Of a DNA stretch of 64,000 nt, positions 24,966-34,834 are shown piece by piece. The stretch comes from Meloidogyne chitwoodi. Taxonomy: Eukaryota > Nematoda > Chromadorea > Rhabditida > Meloidogynidae. The translations under genes and the position numbers were made by a program. Location of the stretch: assembly GCA_015183035.1 (NCBI GenBank), contig JACZZP010000014.1, positions 1,302,001 to 1,366,000 on the forward strand. Direction: 5' to 3'. Every line of letters begins with the position of its first letter. The stretch's first letter is position 1. Under the pieces are notes generated by a model that was not told the DNA's origin, made no database searches, and saw only the letters and a program-made list of their open reading frames with translations.

Positions 24966-26690
24966 ATGCAAAAAGTAAAGGAAGAAAAAATGTTAATAAC
25001 TTCAGGATCACCCACTAAGAGTAAAGATGCTATTGAGGTAAATTTTTAAATTAAACTAAATTAAACCAAGCAGTTGTGCATACTTTTTATAGGCCACACC
25101 TAAGATACATTAAGTAAATATTTCGAATAAAACATAAAACAATTAAATTATATTTAAACATTTAGTCGATTCAGAAAAATAAAAAGAGAAGATACGAAGA
25201 ACTGTACAAAAACGGCGATAGCAAAGATGAAATTGTTCTTGAAACACCTCAATCTTCATTTTCTGAACCTCATCATTTAAACACTGAAATAATTAATTCA
25301 ACCGAACACGAAGTATTTTTTATTTTTTTATATTTAATGATTAAATTTTTATTAGCCTCGACAAAAGAAAAAGAAGAAAAAGAAAAAAAATCTAGAAGAG
25401 TCAATGACTGATAGTGTTCACTTTGTTGGAACTTCTATTAGTAACAATGTTCTTGTTCCTTCTACTAGTGAAACAAAGCAAAATGTTTTTAATTCTTATT
25501 ATTTAACTTTATTTAAACTTTTAGAAACAACTTGAAAATCATAAAATTCAACAACGAGATACTGATGAAGATGAACTTGATTTGGATGAAAGACATGAGC
25601 GTGCTGGATCTATAACTTCTAATATTATCCCTGCTGTGAGTGTTATGCCAAAGGAGATGTACTGTTTTTGCAAGGTTAATTTTTTATTACTAAAAAAGGC
25701 AGTCAGTTCCTCCCTTCAAAAATTTAGTGTTTCAAGCTCGCCCTATATCACAATAATTATGAAGCTTCTAATTCATTATTTTATTTTTTAGTATATTTTG
25801 GATTTGGAGGAACAAAAATCCTTGCATTTGTCTGGTAAAAAAGGGAATGTTAAGTTTAATGCTCTTCTACGAGACATCACTTTGGATCCTTCATACGATT
25901 TGGCGTAATTTTTTATATTGTTTTTAATTTACTTTTTTAGGCAATTACAAGCTTGTTTTATTCAATTTTATCGTTGGTCTACATTACTAAGTGAAGTACC
26001 ATTAACTGAAGCAATCAAAAAAGTTATGGATTTTGTACAAACTGAGCATATTCTTCAACGTTTTCCAGAATTTCCAAAAACGAAGAGTCTTTGGCATATT
26101 TTTATAAATAAAAGTGGACTTGATTCTTCTCAACTATTTGCCAAAAATAACAAATTAAGAGAGTGCTTTAGAGACAAAAATGTTTTTTTTATTTTTATTA
26201 ACAAGTTTTTCTTTTTATTATAGAATAAAAAAGTAATCGAAGCCGAAGAAGAATTCAAACAGAGTAAACGTGATCTAATTTCGTCATGCAAAGAATTTCT
26301 CGATAAATATAAAGACAATCTATTCCAATCACAGATTGTCAGTATTCAAAAAAAGTTGAGTAGGCTTGAGAAAGAAATATCGGTTTGTTTAAATTATTTT
26401 AAAATGAAATTTTTTGTGGTAAACTTAAATTAATTTTTTAGTTGGAAAGTCAAACTAAAGTGAAAACTGAAAGAAGACAGAAAAAATCGAAACCATCAGC
26501 ATTTGATCTTTTCAAAAAAACAAAAGAAGGAAAGTTAGTTTATTTTTAAAATTTATATTTTTATAATTATCTTCAACTTAGATACGCAGATTTGCCTGAA
26601 GAAGAGCGAGAACGGAAACTTCATCGTCAATATGAAAAATTGGATCCAGTACAGAGAAATATTTACGAATCAATCGCAGAAAGGCTTTGA
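24966..26690 (+). CDS. Lysine-rich nuclear protein with C-terminal HMG-box-like segment
   Basis: Not assigned to a named family. The start at 24966 (MQKVKEEKMLITSGSPTKSK) follows a TTTTACAG acceptor by 13 nt. The N-terminal third is charged, with a run of nine lysines after PRQ and an acidic tract (DTDEDELDLDERHE), both typical of nuclear proteins. The middle is helical (LQACFIQFYRWSTLLSEVPL, EAIKKVMDFVQTEHILQRFP). A coiled-coil stretch follows (KVIEAEEEFKQSKRDLISSC, SIQKKLSRLEKEIS). The end, KPSAFDLFKKTKEGKYADLP...EERERKLHRQYEKLDPVQRN...ERL, has the spacing of one HMG box (Pro, aromatic, K-rich helix, then W/Y-x-K-L-x-P), though the usual tryptophan is Tyr. About nine exons; stop TGA at 26688. 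A chromatin or rDNA-related role is only a guess. Confidence 0.7.
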
Positions 26691-26966
26691 ATGTCTAATC
26701 TTTAATCTCATTGTTATTAATAAAAAAATACATTCACAAAATATATTTTCAATCCTTAAATTTGCAAAATATTTCAACTAAATTTTACAAAATAAATGAA
26801 AAAATTAAACATATTTAATTACAAAAATATTTTTTCAATCGGGGTCAAATTTTTAAAATTATGTATATTCTAGTAATGAATGAAAGAGAGAAATATTAAA
26901 GAAAATAAAATTGATGAAAAATTGAGGTTCAAAAGAATATTAAAATAATCTAATTTTTGATTAGTC
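26691..26966. other. Short spacer between two convergent gene ends
   Basis: 276 bp of AT-rich 3' flank for the HMG-like gene (+) and the coiled-coil gene (-). TTAATAAAAAAATAC just after 26690 is a likely polyadenylation region. Confidence 0.4.
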
Positions 26967-29403
26967 TACATAAATGATCGGTATAATTTTGGAGGCTCTT
27001 TAGGAGCTTGTTGTCTTATTATTGTCCCATGCCAAGGTAATTGTTGATTGTTATGAACAGCTAAAATTAAAAATTATGATTATTTTTTATAATGAAAATA
27101 ATTACTGAAATTATCTGATCTCAGATTAGAAGTATTAAGTTGACTCGTAGAAAGTTGTTTTTGATGAATTGGTTGTTTATGTATTTGTTGAACAGAATTT
27201 TGTCGAAAAATCTCATCTATTTTTAAGTTTTAAAAAAATCAATCTCAAATTCTCTTTACTCATAAAATAAATAAATTGTAAAAAAATTCAAACTTTGTAA
27301 AGGGCGTTTTACTTGTACATTTGACTTCTCTTTTGATTGAAATTTATTATTTACTCGAATTTCTGTATTTCTCCAAGTATTACTTGATGATTGTACATCG
27401 CAAGAATTTTTATGGGCAGGCATTCGATGTGTATTGACTTGACATCTTTGACTAAAAATAATATTTGAAGGTTGTTGTTTCTTTGGTTGTTGTTGTTGAT
27501 TTGTTTTAATTTTTGGAATTGTTTTAGCTGGCATACGAGGAATTGTTGTAAAAACAGGCATACGTTTTGGTTGAACCTAAAAACCATAACACAAATTATA
27601 AAATTTTAAATAAATAAAAATAAAGGAGATAAACAAAAAGTAAATTTTACATTAAAAATTAATTATTTAAAAAGAAAAACTAACTTTATTTTGTTGTGTA
27701 AAATCTAAAGAATCTGCCAAATCAATTACAGCTTTCCAACTTTTTGCAACTTCATTAGATGTTTTACGAATTTTTTCTGGAGGAGGAGCTTCACGATCTT
27801 TTTGATTTGAAGAAAGATTTAAATTAATAATACTATTATTAGCATTTGAAGGTTGTTGTTTATTATTAATTTCTTTTGAATTATTATTAGTAGAAATTGT
27901 AGTAGATTTATTATTATTATTATTTTCAGAATCATTAATATTTATTTGTAAAGATGGTGATTTGTCAATTTCTAAAAAAAAAAAGATTTTATTTAATAAT
28001 TTATTTAAAAAAACCTTCTGGTGGGGTTAATCCACATGGTTCAGGAATTAACTGACGAATAACAGAGGAAGACATTCCATTCTTTTCATTTTCCAAAGCT
28101 TTAAAAAGTCTAAAATTTTCTGCTTCAGATTCAGCTAATTTTGATTGATATTCTGTCATTTTTTCATAATAATACCTTTCCAAATTATTTGACTTTTCTT
28201 TTAATAATAATTCTTTTTTAACAAACTCATCTTTTTCTTTTTTTAATTTTTCAGTAAATATTTGTACAATTCTTGATCTTTCTGTAAGTTCTTGTTCTTT
28301 CTATAAATTAAAAACATTTTCCTAACTTAAAAATTAAAAAAATATTTACTAAATTAAGTTTATTTGTCAACTCAGCTATTTGATTGGTCAAATTAAGTTG
28401 GACTTTCTGTTTAACTTCACAATTTGTGCATCTTTGATTTGATTCTAAAAAAATTTAAAAAATTGTAAATTAGAAAAACAAACTTAAATAAAGTTTATCA
28501 TTTAATTTTTGACCAGTTTCTTTATTTTCCTCACGTGCGTTAAAAGCCTCCTTCCTTGCAACCTCTAAAAGTCTGGTTTGAACATGAAAAGCATTTAAAA
28601 CATTCTCAAGTTGAAAATTAATTTCTTCTTTTTCAGACTATAAGAATACTTTTTAAATAAAAATTAAATTAAAAAATTACCTTAAGTTTAGTTAATTTTC
28701 CTTCTTTTATTTTAATCTTGTTAATCGTTTTTTGCTGCTCTTCTTGAAAGTGATTATAATACTAAAAATATTTTTTATTCAAATGATTATAAAAAAAAAA
28801 CATTTTTACCTTATTTATTTGATCATTTAATTGCTTTTTAGAATTATTTTGATTTAAATTTATAGCAGCCAAATTGTCCAGTAAATGCCTCTTATTTGCT
28901 TCATTTTCAGTTCTAAAAATATTTTTAAAATAAAATAAAAACTTAAGAACAAACCTATAAATTGAAAGTTTGTTTATAATTGAATAAAGTTTTGAATTGG
29001 TCATTTTAAGTTGATTTTTAAGTTCTGAGTTTTCTTTAGCTAATTTTTTAATATGTGCAGATAATATTAGTTGTCTTTTGAAAGATTCTTCTGGAGGTGA
29101 TTCGTCTGAACTGAAATAAAATTTTATTAATAGTTTTGATTTGAAACAGTCTAAATAAGTTAATAAATTATTTATATAAATCAAAACTTAGAATCTTACT
29201 ATGTATAATAAAAATATTTAAATAACTAAAATTTTTGAAAGTTATTAATATGAAAATTTAATTTTAAAATATTTATACCTTGTCCCCTGTTTTTGCAAAT
29301 CACTTGCAATTTGAATTGATAGACATAGAAGATGGTCATCCTCAGTTTGACAAATTTGGTCTTGTTTAGAACGGGCAACGGGACGCTTTGACTTTGAAGG
29401 CAT
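26967..29403 (-). CDS. Coiled-coil protein of unknown function with Asn/Gln-rich C-terminus
   Basis: I do not recognise a family. The start at 29403 reads MPSKSKRPVARSKQDQICQT. The central exons form a long predicted coiled coil with heptad-like Leu/Lys/Glu patterns: RQLILSAHIKKLAKENSELK, NLAAINLNQNNSKKQLNDQI, KEGKLTKLKSEKEEINFQLE, LTNQIAELTNKLNLKEQELT, and EKMTEYQSKLAESEAENFRL. There is a CxxC pair (QRCTNCEVKQ). The C-terminal third is disordered and basic, with poly-Asn and poly-Gln runs (TNQQQQPKKQQPSN), and ends EPPKLYRSFM with TAG at 26967-26969. About 11 exons with short introns. The build resembles centrosomal, shugoshin-like or other scaffolds: an N-terminal coiled coil followed by a basic disordered tail. 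Shugoshin was considered because of this layout, but no conserved motif could be confirmed. Confidence 0.72.
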
Positions 29404-29943
29404 CTCTTTATTATAAAACCTAAAAATAAAATTAATAGAAATTTATTATAAAAGTAATAAGAGGGTGTGCGAAATTTTGGAATGTGAGAATAATTTAGTT
29501 GCTTAATTAATATTAAAATGATTTTCACAAAAAATATCGAAAGCAAAATTAAGCAAAAATCAGATGTGCACAAAAATATTTTACACGTAAAAATAGCTTA
29601 AGAAAACAATGCGCGCTAAACAAAAATCTCCATCTCTTTTAATAATTTTTGTTGATTTCTTTCTCTGCAATTTTCCGGGGAGCGTCTCATTTGAGCGACG
29701 CCGTTTGAGCGATGCTGAGCGACAGATTTTGAGCGACAGATTTTGAGCGACAGCCATTTGAGCGATGAAGTTTCTTCAAATTCGTCGCCCAACTGAGACC
29801 TTTACAACGGTCGCTCAAATGGCAGCGCTCAATCGGCATCGCTCAAATGATACCTCCCCCCCATTTTCCGTTTTTACCTTTTTTTCATACCAAAGGGATA
29901 AACAGGTTTACGATAAAACATCATGGACAAAATAGTCATTAGG
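29404..29943. other. Upstream flank of coiled-coil gene, containing a MITE-like element
   Basis: Holds the promoter side of the minus-strand coiled-coil gene and a GC-richer inverted-repeat element (listed separately). It ends with the 5 bp TTAGG (29939-29943) that is the left target-site copy of the retroelement. Confidence 0.5.
29676..29862. repeat. MITE-like element with inverted TTTGAGCGA motifs
   Basis: About 190 bp, clearly less AT-rich than its surroundings. The left half carries TTTGAGCGA or TGAGCGACAG seven times in one orientation (from CATTTGAGCGACGCCG at about 29689). The right half carries the complement (GGTCGCTCAAATGGC, CATCGCTCAAATGA), and the ends mirror each other (CCGGGGAGCGTCTCATTTGA against the complement of TCAAATGATACCTCCCCCC). 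Two perfect TTTTGAGCGACAGA units sit in tandem. Non-coding; a folded-back DNA transposon derivative is the simplest reading. Confidence 0.65.
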
Positions 29944-30676
29944 TGTGGGCGCAGGAAAATTGGGGAAGAACACAAGCCTCAAATAGGCTAGCCACGCGTA
30001 GTCCTTCTTCCTGCGGGCACAAAAGATGGGGTGTAATTGACAGTCGACTGTGAAGAGTCGACTGGTCAACTAATGTTGTTGAGTCAACTCGAAGAGTCGA
30101 CTATGAAATAATCGACTGTAAGAGTCGACTCTGTTGTTAATAGTCGACTATGAAATAGTCGACATTGTTGTTCTTGGTCGATTTTGAAAAGAGTCGACCG
30201 GGCGAAAGGCGATAGTAAATAGTCGCCTTTATTGTTGTTAATCGACGGGAGAGGAGAGTCGATTGAAGAGAAGAGCGATAGTCAACTAATTTTAGTTGAC
30301 TTTGTTGAGACGATTGCTGAGTCGACTGTTGCCAATCGACCGGAGAGGACAAGTCCTTAATCAACCAAAAGAATAAAGAAGAACGAAGAAAAATATTTAT
30401 TTTATCCAAATATTATAATAAAGCACAAAAATAAAAATAATAGGAGCACAAATATAATTAATGGACAGTGCGAGGTCAACAATGGTGGAATACAACGGAA
30501 TACATCAAAATGGGGGAAAAATAAATGCTTAAATACCGGCTGACGTGTGGGCGTGTCTTACTTAAACCAGCCGGCTAAAAGAGAAAATAGGCGTAGTAAT
30601 TAAAAAGGGACATTTAAAAACAGGGACAAAATGAAATAGGACAATACGACAAAAGAAAGGGTCGCCATTGGCGACA
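29944..30676 (-). repeat. 3' LTR of the Bel/Pao element
   Basis: 733 bp; appears identical by eye to the copy at 42025-42757 (offset 12081). It is rich in the palindromic word GTCGAC and relatives (AGTCGACT, GTCAACT, GTCGCC). Its A/T-rich part near 30400-30440 includes TATAATA- and AATAAA-like words on the minus strand. Its 90-codon open frame (30137-30409, minus) is shared by both LTRs and is probably not a gene. Confidence 0.95.
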
Positions 30677-30709
30677 ATCCCGCCCAGGAAGTTGGCTATT
30701 TAGCCAATT
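30677..30709 (-). other. Region upstream of 3' LTR with candidate polypurine tract
   Basis: On the minus strand the last bases before the 3' LTR read CCTGGGCGGGAT. This is a purine-rich, G-rich stretch in the right position to prime plus-strand synthesis, though it is interrupted by C and T. Confidence 0.4.
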
Positions 30710-33700
30710 CTATTTCTCTTCTGTTTCTTCACCATCTGGTTCTGCAGCCACACGTGAGAAGCTTGGACGATCTGCTAATAACTTCTGAAATTGTTGAGCA
30801 CCTTTGATCGACGTTTTGAACCCGTTAAGCAATGTGAGAGACGTGGGTGACAATTTACATCGCTTACGACGATCATTCAGAATGGTGTAAACATTATCCG
30901 TGAGTAATTGCTCATCTATGATCACGTTTGCTATTTTTTTAGAAGGTCCATGCGAAGCCTCTAAGAACTGACTGCCACGGCGAATAAATGCTTTGGTTGT
31001 TGTTGATGATTCTGGCTGTACCGGTAGTTCTAAAAAAGCTTTTACTTCTTCTGCCGACCAAACACGATGCGGAGGACGTGGTTCGTCGTCTTTATTTTCT
31101 TTACGTTGTTTCTCCTTGTTGCTCTCGAAAACTTCACACACGATTTTGAAGGTGTTGGGGTGAACATTTTGCGTGTACTGCGAAGCCTGTTGTTGATGGG
31201 TCTTTGAACCGGAACGTAACAACAAATGAGACTGCATTTTACCAACACGCTCCTTTAAAACCTTTTTCCACTGGTCAAACACCACAGGTCGTTGTGCTTC
31301 AATATCTTGTAACATCTTCTTAGTGATTTTATCGCCTCCGTATCTTGCCGAATCTGGGTCCAACATACTGATGTAGTCATTGGCCAGAGGACGAGAAATC
31401 GGAAGCCCACAAAGCTGGCGTTCTACGAATTTAAGTTTATTAGTTGTTTCAGCCGAAGCTTGCTGCTGTTGTCGAATAGCCAATTTCTCTGTGTAGGTTA
31501 ATTTTTTAGCATTGTCAATTGCACGTTGTTTAAGTCTTTTTGCTTGTAGTTCTGCACGTGTTACCTGTCCAAATTCCGGCAGTTTAAAATTATTTTGTAG
31601 TTTAATTGGAGGTAGTTTTGGATCATAACGTGGATCAATAATTAGCGGCACAAGTCCATCCACTATTTGTGGTTTAATTGGAATCCTTTTAATTTTAGGA
31701 ATTTTGTAGTTAGAATCAGACGTTATTGGCGAATCAGGCGATTCTAATGTAGTAGTATTTATTAATAATGCAGCAGCTGGAGGTGGTGGTGTCGTTAATG
31801 GAGTAGGCGATATTGGCGCCAAACCTGAATTATCAATAACCGGAGGTTCAATGACCTCCGCTGATGGTGCTGCTTTTGTAATAACTGCGGCAGTGATCAC
31901 TTTAGTTGTCTCTGTCGGGTCAGTAGTTGCCAATTTTCTTAATAGGGCGGCCTTTGCCCTCCGTGATTCTAGTTTGTTGTTAAAACCAATCATTTGACGC
32001 CAAGCTTTTCGAGTGAAGCCTTTTTGATGATACGGGCAAGCCCGCTCGCCTGGTTTGTGTCCCGATGAAGTACTTCCCATGTGATCACAAACTAAACACA
32101 CTGGTGGAGTCGGCATCAGTTCAGCTTTAAGTTGCCGTCGTTCTTTGTCTGATAATAAGTTTATTTCTGCCTGAGCCATTAAAAGATTTGAGTAATTAGT
32201 AAATGATGGTGTAAAATTAAAGCAATTGGAAGTGGAGGGTGTGGCACGCGAGCGGAGAACTGATTGAATAGATAAACTTTGGGCCATTGATGTATAAAAA
32301 TAAAAGGCCAAAAGAATGAAATAAAAGTGGCTTGTTGCTGGCGAAAATGTGCTGCGCTTGTTTTTTGGCGTTGTAGAAAACAAAAGATATTCTCCGCCTT
32401 CTTTCTTCTTACACTGCCGGGTAGAAGAGAGATTATTGAAGGAATGCTGGCCAGGGCGAGAACAATGCTGAATAGAAGAGAGACGCCCACAAGCTATGCG
32501 TTGTCCATTTGACTGAGAAGAGTAAAGAGTCGACTTTCGCTGGTGAGTAAAATTTGCCCGCCGGGGCGATTGGCTATTGGTTGAATAATGAAGAGTCGAC
32601 TGATGAAAAGTCGCCTTCGGGCGAATCGTAGTTGACTGTTGAAAAGTCGCCCGAGGGCGATTACTAGTATATTGCCTGGTCGATTTATAAATTGACTGTT
32701 GCTTACAATGAGGAGTCGACCGTGGGCGATTAATATGAGCCTGCTTAAATCCTCCATTGTCAAATCCTGAATTCACAAAGGGCGACTTTGGTCGAGTTCG
32801 GCTAATATTTTTGAATCTTCCGTCAAATGGTCGAGTGTTGTGAGTTAACTGATCTGGTTGCTGATCATGAGGTACGAAGTCATATTCGGCGCCGGAATTA
32901 TTGTCTGTAGTTAGTTCACTGCCATTGGCGATCCATTTTAGTCTTTCAGTAGGGACGATTTCATAATGACGCTCGCCATATTTCCAACATTGTCTGCGTC
33001 GATTTGATCGGTTACCAAATCCTCGTATGCCATGACGATTTTCACATTCAATTGGATTTCCGAACAGTACGCAGATGAGGTCCGGTCTGTTCAATGTGAC
33101 TTTGCTGTTGAAATAGTGTTGCTCGACGGTACAGGCTGGCATTATTAGTTCTTTGTTAGCAGGAAGCTGAGTGAATCCAGACAGTCCACTGGGGAGTCGA
33201 TTAGTTCCTTTTGCGGTGTGCATCTCCAAAGCGGCGATTCCACTATCCAGTAGATTAGCAATTGACACACCAGCTTCAAAGCAAATCTTCTTGTCCATAT
33301 TCCACCCAAAGTGATGATGATCCAACCATTGGTCCAGACGTTGTGGAGTCGGTTGATCAGTCGAATGAAGACGCACCATTTTCGATTTAAAAACTTTTCC
33401 AGAGTTTTTAAAATGATTAATGAAATGCCAGTGGAGATAAACTTTTCTAATCGTATAGGGGCGTGGCCAATGAAGTTCAATTGTCATGATCAAGCTCGTG
33501 TACAAAGTAGGCGTGGCCACGCCATTTGAGTAGGTAAGTAATAGAGTACAGCGTAATATGCCGGATTCGAATTCCGAAATCGAAGAGGTAGAGGTCAGTG
33601 TAATACAAGTCGAGACTACTTGTAGTTTTAAATTCGTGATGCCCAAACTCGAAACCGAAGGTCGAAACCAACGGAGACTTGTTGTCAAAAGTCGAGACCC

Positions 33701-33916
33701 GAGACTCGGGGTCAAAAGTCGAGACCCGAGACTCGGGGTCAAAATCGAGACTCGAGACTCGAGGTCAAAAGTCGAGACTCGAGACTCGAGGTCAAACGTC
33801 GAGACTCGAGACTCGAGGTCAAAAGTCGAGACTCGAGACTCGAGGTCAAAAGTCGAGACTCGAGACTCGAGGTCAAAAGTCGAGACCTTCTCAAATTTCT
33901 CATTTTCATGTCCATA
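30710..33916 (-). CDS. Long unexplained open frame downstream of the envelope
   Basis: The envelope C-terminal frame stays open for about 1,060 more codons to TAA at 30710-30712, close to the 3' LTR. Parts in order: a 9-residue repeat VSTFDLESR encoded by the 27 bp minisatellite; a region with ordinary protein character (NMDKKICFEAGVSIANLLDS, CVLFGNPIECENRHGIRGFG, CWKYGERHYEIVPTERLKWI); a low-complexity Arg/Ser/Thr/Gln tract (33.0-32.4 kb); a hydrophobic stretch (SHFYFILLAFYFYTSMAQ); and from MAQAEINLLSDKERRQLKAE (about 32180) a 490-residue segment. That segment has a C-x2-C-x9-H-x6-C-x2-H motif (CLVCDH...GHKPGERACPYH), Pro/Thr-rich linkers and basic helical regions. No family recognised. Possible roles are an accessory protein, a captured host gene or spliced extra exons. 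No known Bel/Pao protein matches by eye. Confidence 0.6.
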   Translation of the reverse strand, partial: YGHENEKFEKVSTFDLESRVSTFDLESRVSTFDLESRVSTFDLESRVSTFDLESRVSILTPSLGSRLLTPSLGSRLLTTSLRWFRPSVSSLGITNLKLQVVSTCITLTSTSSISEFESGILRCTLLLTYSNGVATPTLYTSLIMTIELHWPRPYTIRKVYLHWHFINHFKNSGKVFKSKMVRLHSTDQPTPQRLDQWLDHHHFGWNMDKKICFEAGVSIANLLDSGIAALEMHTAKGTNRLPSGLSGFTQLPANKELIMPACTVEQHYFNSKVTLNRPDLICVLFGNPIECENRHGIRGFGNRSNRRRQCWKYGERHYEIVPTERLKWIANGSELTTDNNSGAEYDFVPHDQQPDQLTHNTRPFDGRFKNISRTRPKSPFVNSGFDNGGFKQAHINRPRSTPHCKQQSIYKSTRQYTSNRPRATFQQSTTIRPKATFHQSTLHYSTNSQSPRRANFTHQRKSTLYSSQSNGQRIACGRLSSIQHCSRPGQHSFNNLSSTRQCKKKEGGEYLLFSTTPKNKRSTFSPATSHFYFILLAFYFYTSMAQSLSIQSVLRSRATPSTSNCFNFTPSFTNYSNLLMAQAEINLLSDKERRQLKAELMPTPPVCLVCDHMGSTSSGHKPGERACPYHQKGFTRKAWRQMIGFNNKLESRRAKAALLRKLATTDPTETTKVITAAVITKAAPSAEVIEPPVIDNSGLAPISPTPLTTPPPPAAALLINTTTLESPDSPITSDSNYKIPKIKRIPIKPQIVDGLVPLIIDPRYDPKLPPIKLQNNFKLPEFGQVTRAELQAKRLKQRAIDNAKKLTYTEKLAIRQQQQASAETTNKLKFVERQLCGLPISRPLANDYISMLDPDSARYGGDKITKKMLQDIEAQRPVVFDQWKKVLKERVGKMQSHLLLRSGSKTHQQQASQYTQNVHPNTFKIVCEVFESNKEKQRKENKDDEPRPPHRVWSAEEVKAFLELPVQPESSTTTKAFIRRGSQFLEASHGPSKKIANVIIDEQLLTDNVYTILNDRRKRCKLSPTSLTLLNGFKTSIKGAQQFQKLLADRPSFSRVAAEPDGEETEEK
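33690..33890. repeat. 27 bp minisatellite with CTCGAG-containing units
   Basis: About seven tandem copies of a 27 bp unit (GTCGAGACTCGAGACTCGAGG plus TCAAAA). The two left-most copies have CCCGAGACTCGGG variants, and one copy is shorter (AAATCGAG). The unit is a multiple of 3, so the minus frame reads VSTFDLESR repeatedly and stays open. Both strands are open through it. Confidence 0.92.
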
Positions 33917-34834
33917 GGACCCTCCCGGGGCTTTGAAGAAGAATAAAATTATAGTAGAAAGCATTACAAGTCGAGCTGTTGTTTTCCATACCCGAAATAT
34001 CGGGTTTAGTCGAATAAATAAATAGATAAGTCCAATTCCAATAATAAGTGCAAGTAAGAGAGAAGTAATACTTGAGAATGAAGTCAAGAGCGAAGCCAAT
34101 GCTCTTGGGTCGAATCCAACATCCCACCAATTGCCTGCGGGAATGTCTAAAGATTCTGAGTCTCGGTATCCATGTTGGAATCTTTTCTTAATCGGTACGT
34201 AGTAGAGATTTCCAATAAGTTCAAAATATGTTTCCCCTGCAGGGCAATCCACTCGGCATGTGGTCCTGATTTGAAATTGATCAAACGGCAAGTTTTCTTT
34301 CCCATGAGTGCCATTCGGAGAACATCGTGCTGAAAATACAGTGCCGTCGGCACACTCAATATTGGCCAAGGCGGTTCCTTGATCCGTAGTACAAGTAAAC
34401 TGAAGTTGTGCGCCACTTTCACACTTATAACACCCAGTAAGGTTATGTGGCTGAATAATACAATGGGCTTCTTGAAATTCGAGTAATAGTTCCAAATGCT
34501 TCATCTGGACATGTAGTTGAAGAGGCGAATATCCATAGTCGGCATAAACGCGTTTCTGGTCGTTCCTTACTTGAAGACGTGCCACATTGAGCGGAAGTCT
34601 TACTGAAGAGTCGTGTAATATACGTTCGATGCTGAGGTCACGACAACTGCACGAGGCTGCTCCTGAAGAGTGATCCTCGATACAATCGACGCATACTGAA
34701 CTTGAAATAGTGCAATTGAATAGCCTAGCATCTGATTCAGTTGAACAATGCAAATCTCGTGGTAGGTCTTCTATCATTGCGACGCCCATACCATCAGTGA
34801 TGAATTGCCGGTTCAAGACTGGTGCCGGAGGCAC
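33917..34834 (-). CDS. Envelope-like glycoprotein, C-terminal part in another frame
   Basis: Overlaps the preceding frame by about 22 nt and is offset by one base. The codon at 34834 is GTG, with open frame upstream of it and no ATG, so this is a continuation rather than an independent gene. It is Cys-rich (CTISSSVCVDC, AASCSCRDLSIE, NLTGCYKCESGAQLQFTC) as in Phlebovirus_G2-type domains. It ends with a membrane anchor at residues 248-277 (SITSLLLALIIGIGLIYLFI) and a short basic tail. The frame offset breaks the envelope of this copy. A programmed shift is possible but no slippery signal was recognised. Confidence 0.78.

Noticed and set aside
30137..30409. 90-codon open frame within each LTR (also 42218-42490)
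   Set aside because: It is present because the two LTRs match; its sequence is dominated by Ser/Leu/Arg from the GTCGAC repeats and shows no protein character.
33558..33936. Plus-strand open frames through the 27 bp minisatellite
   Set aside because: They arise because the repeat unit has no stops in several frames; they read only repeated ETRDSR-type words.
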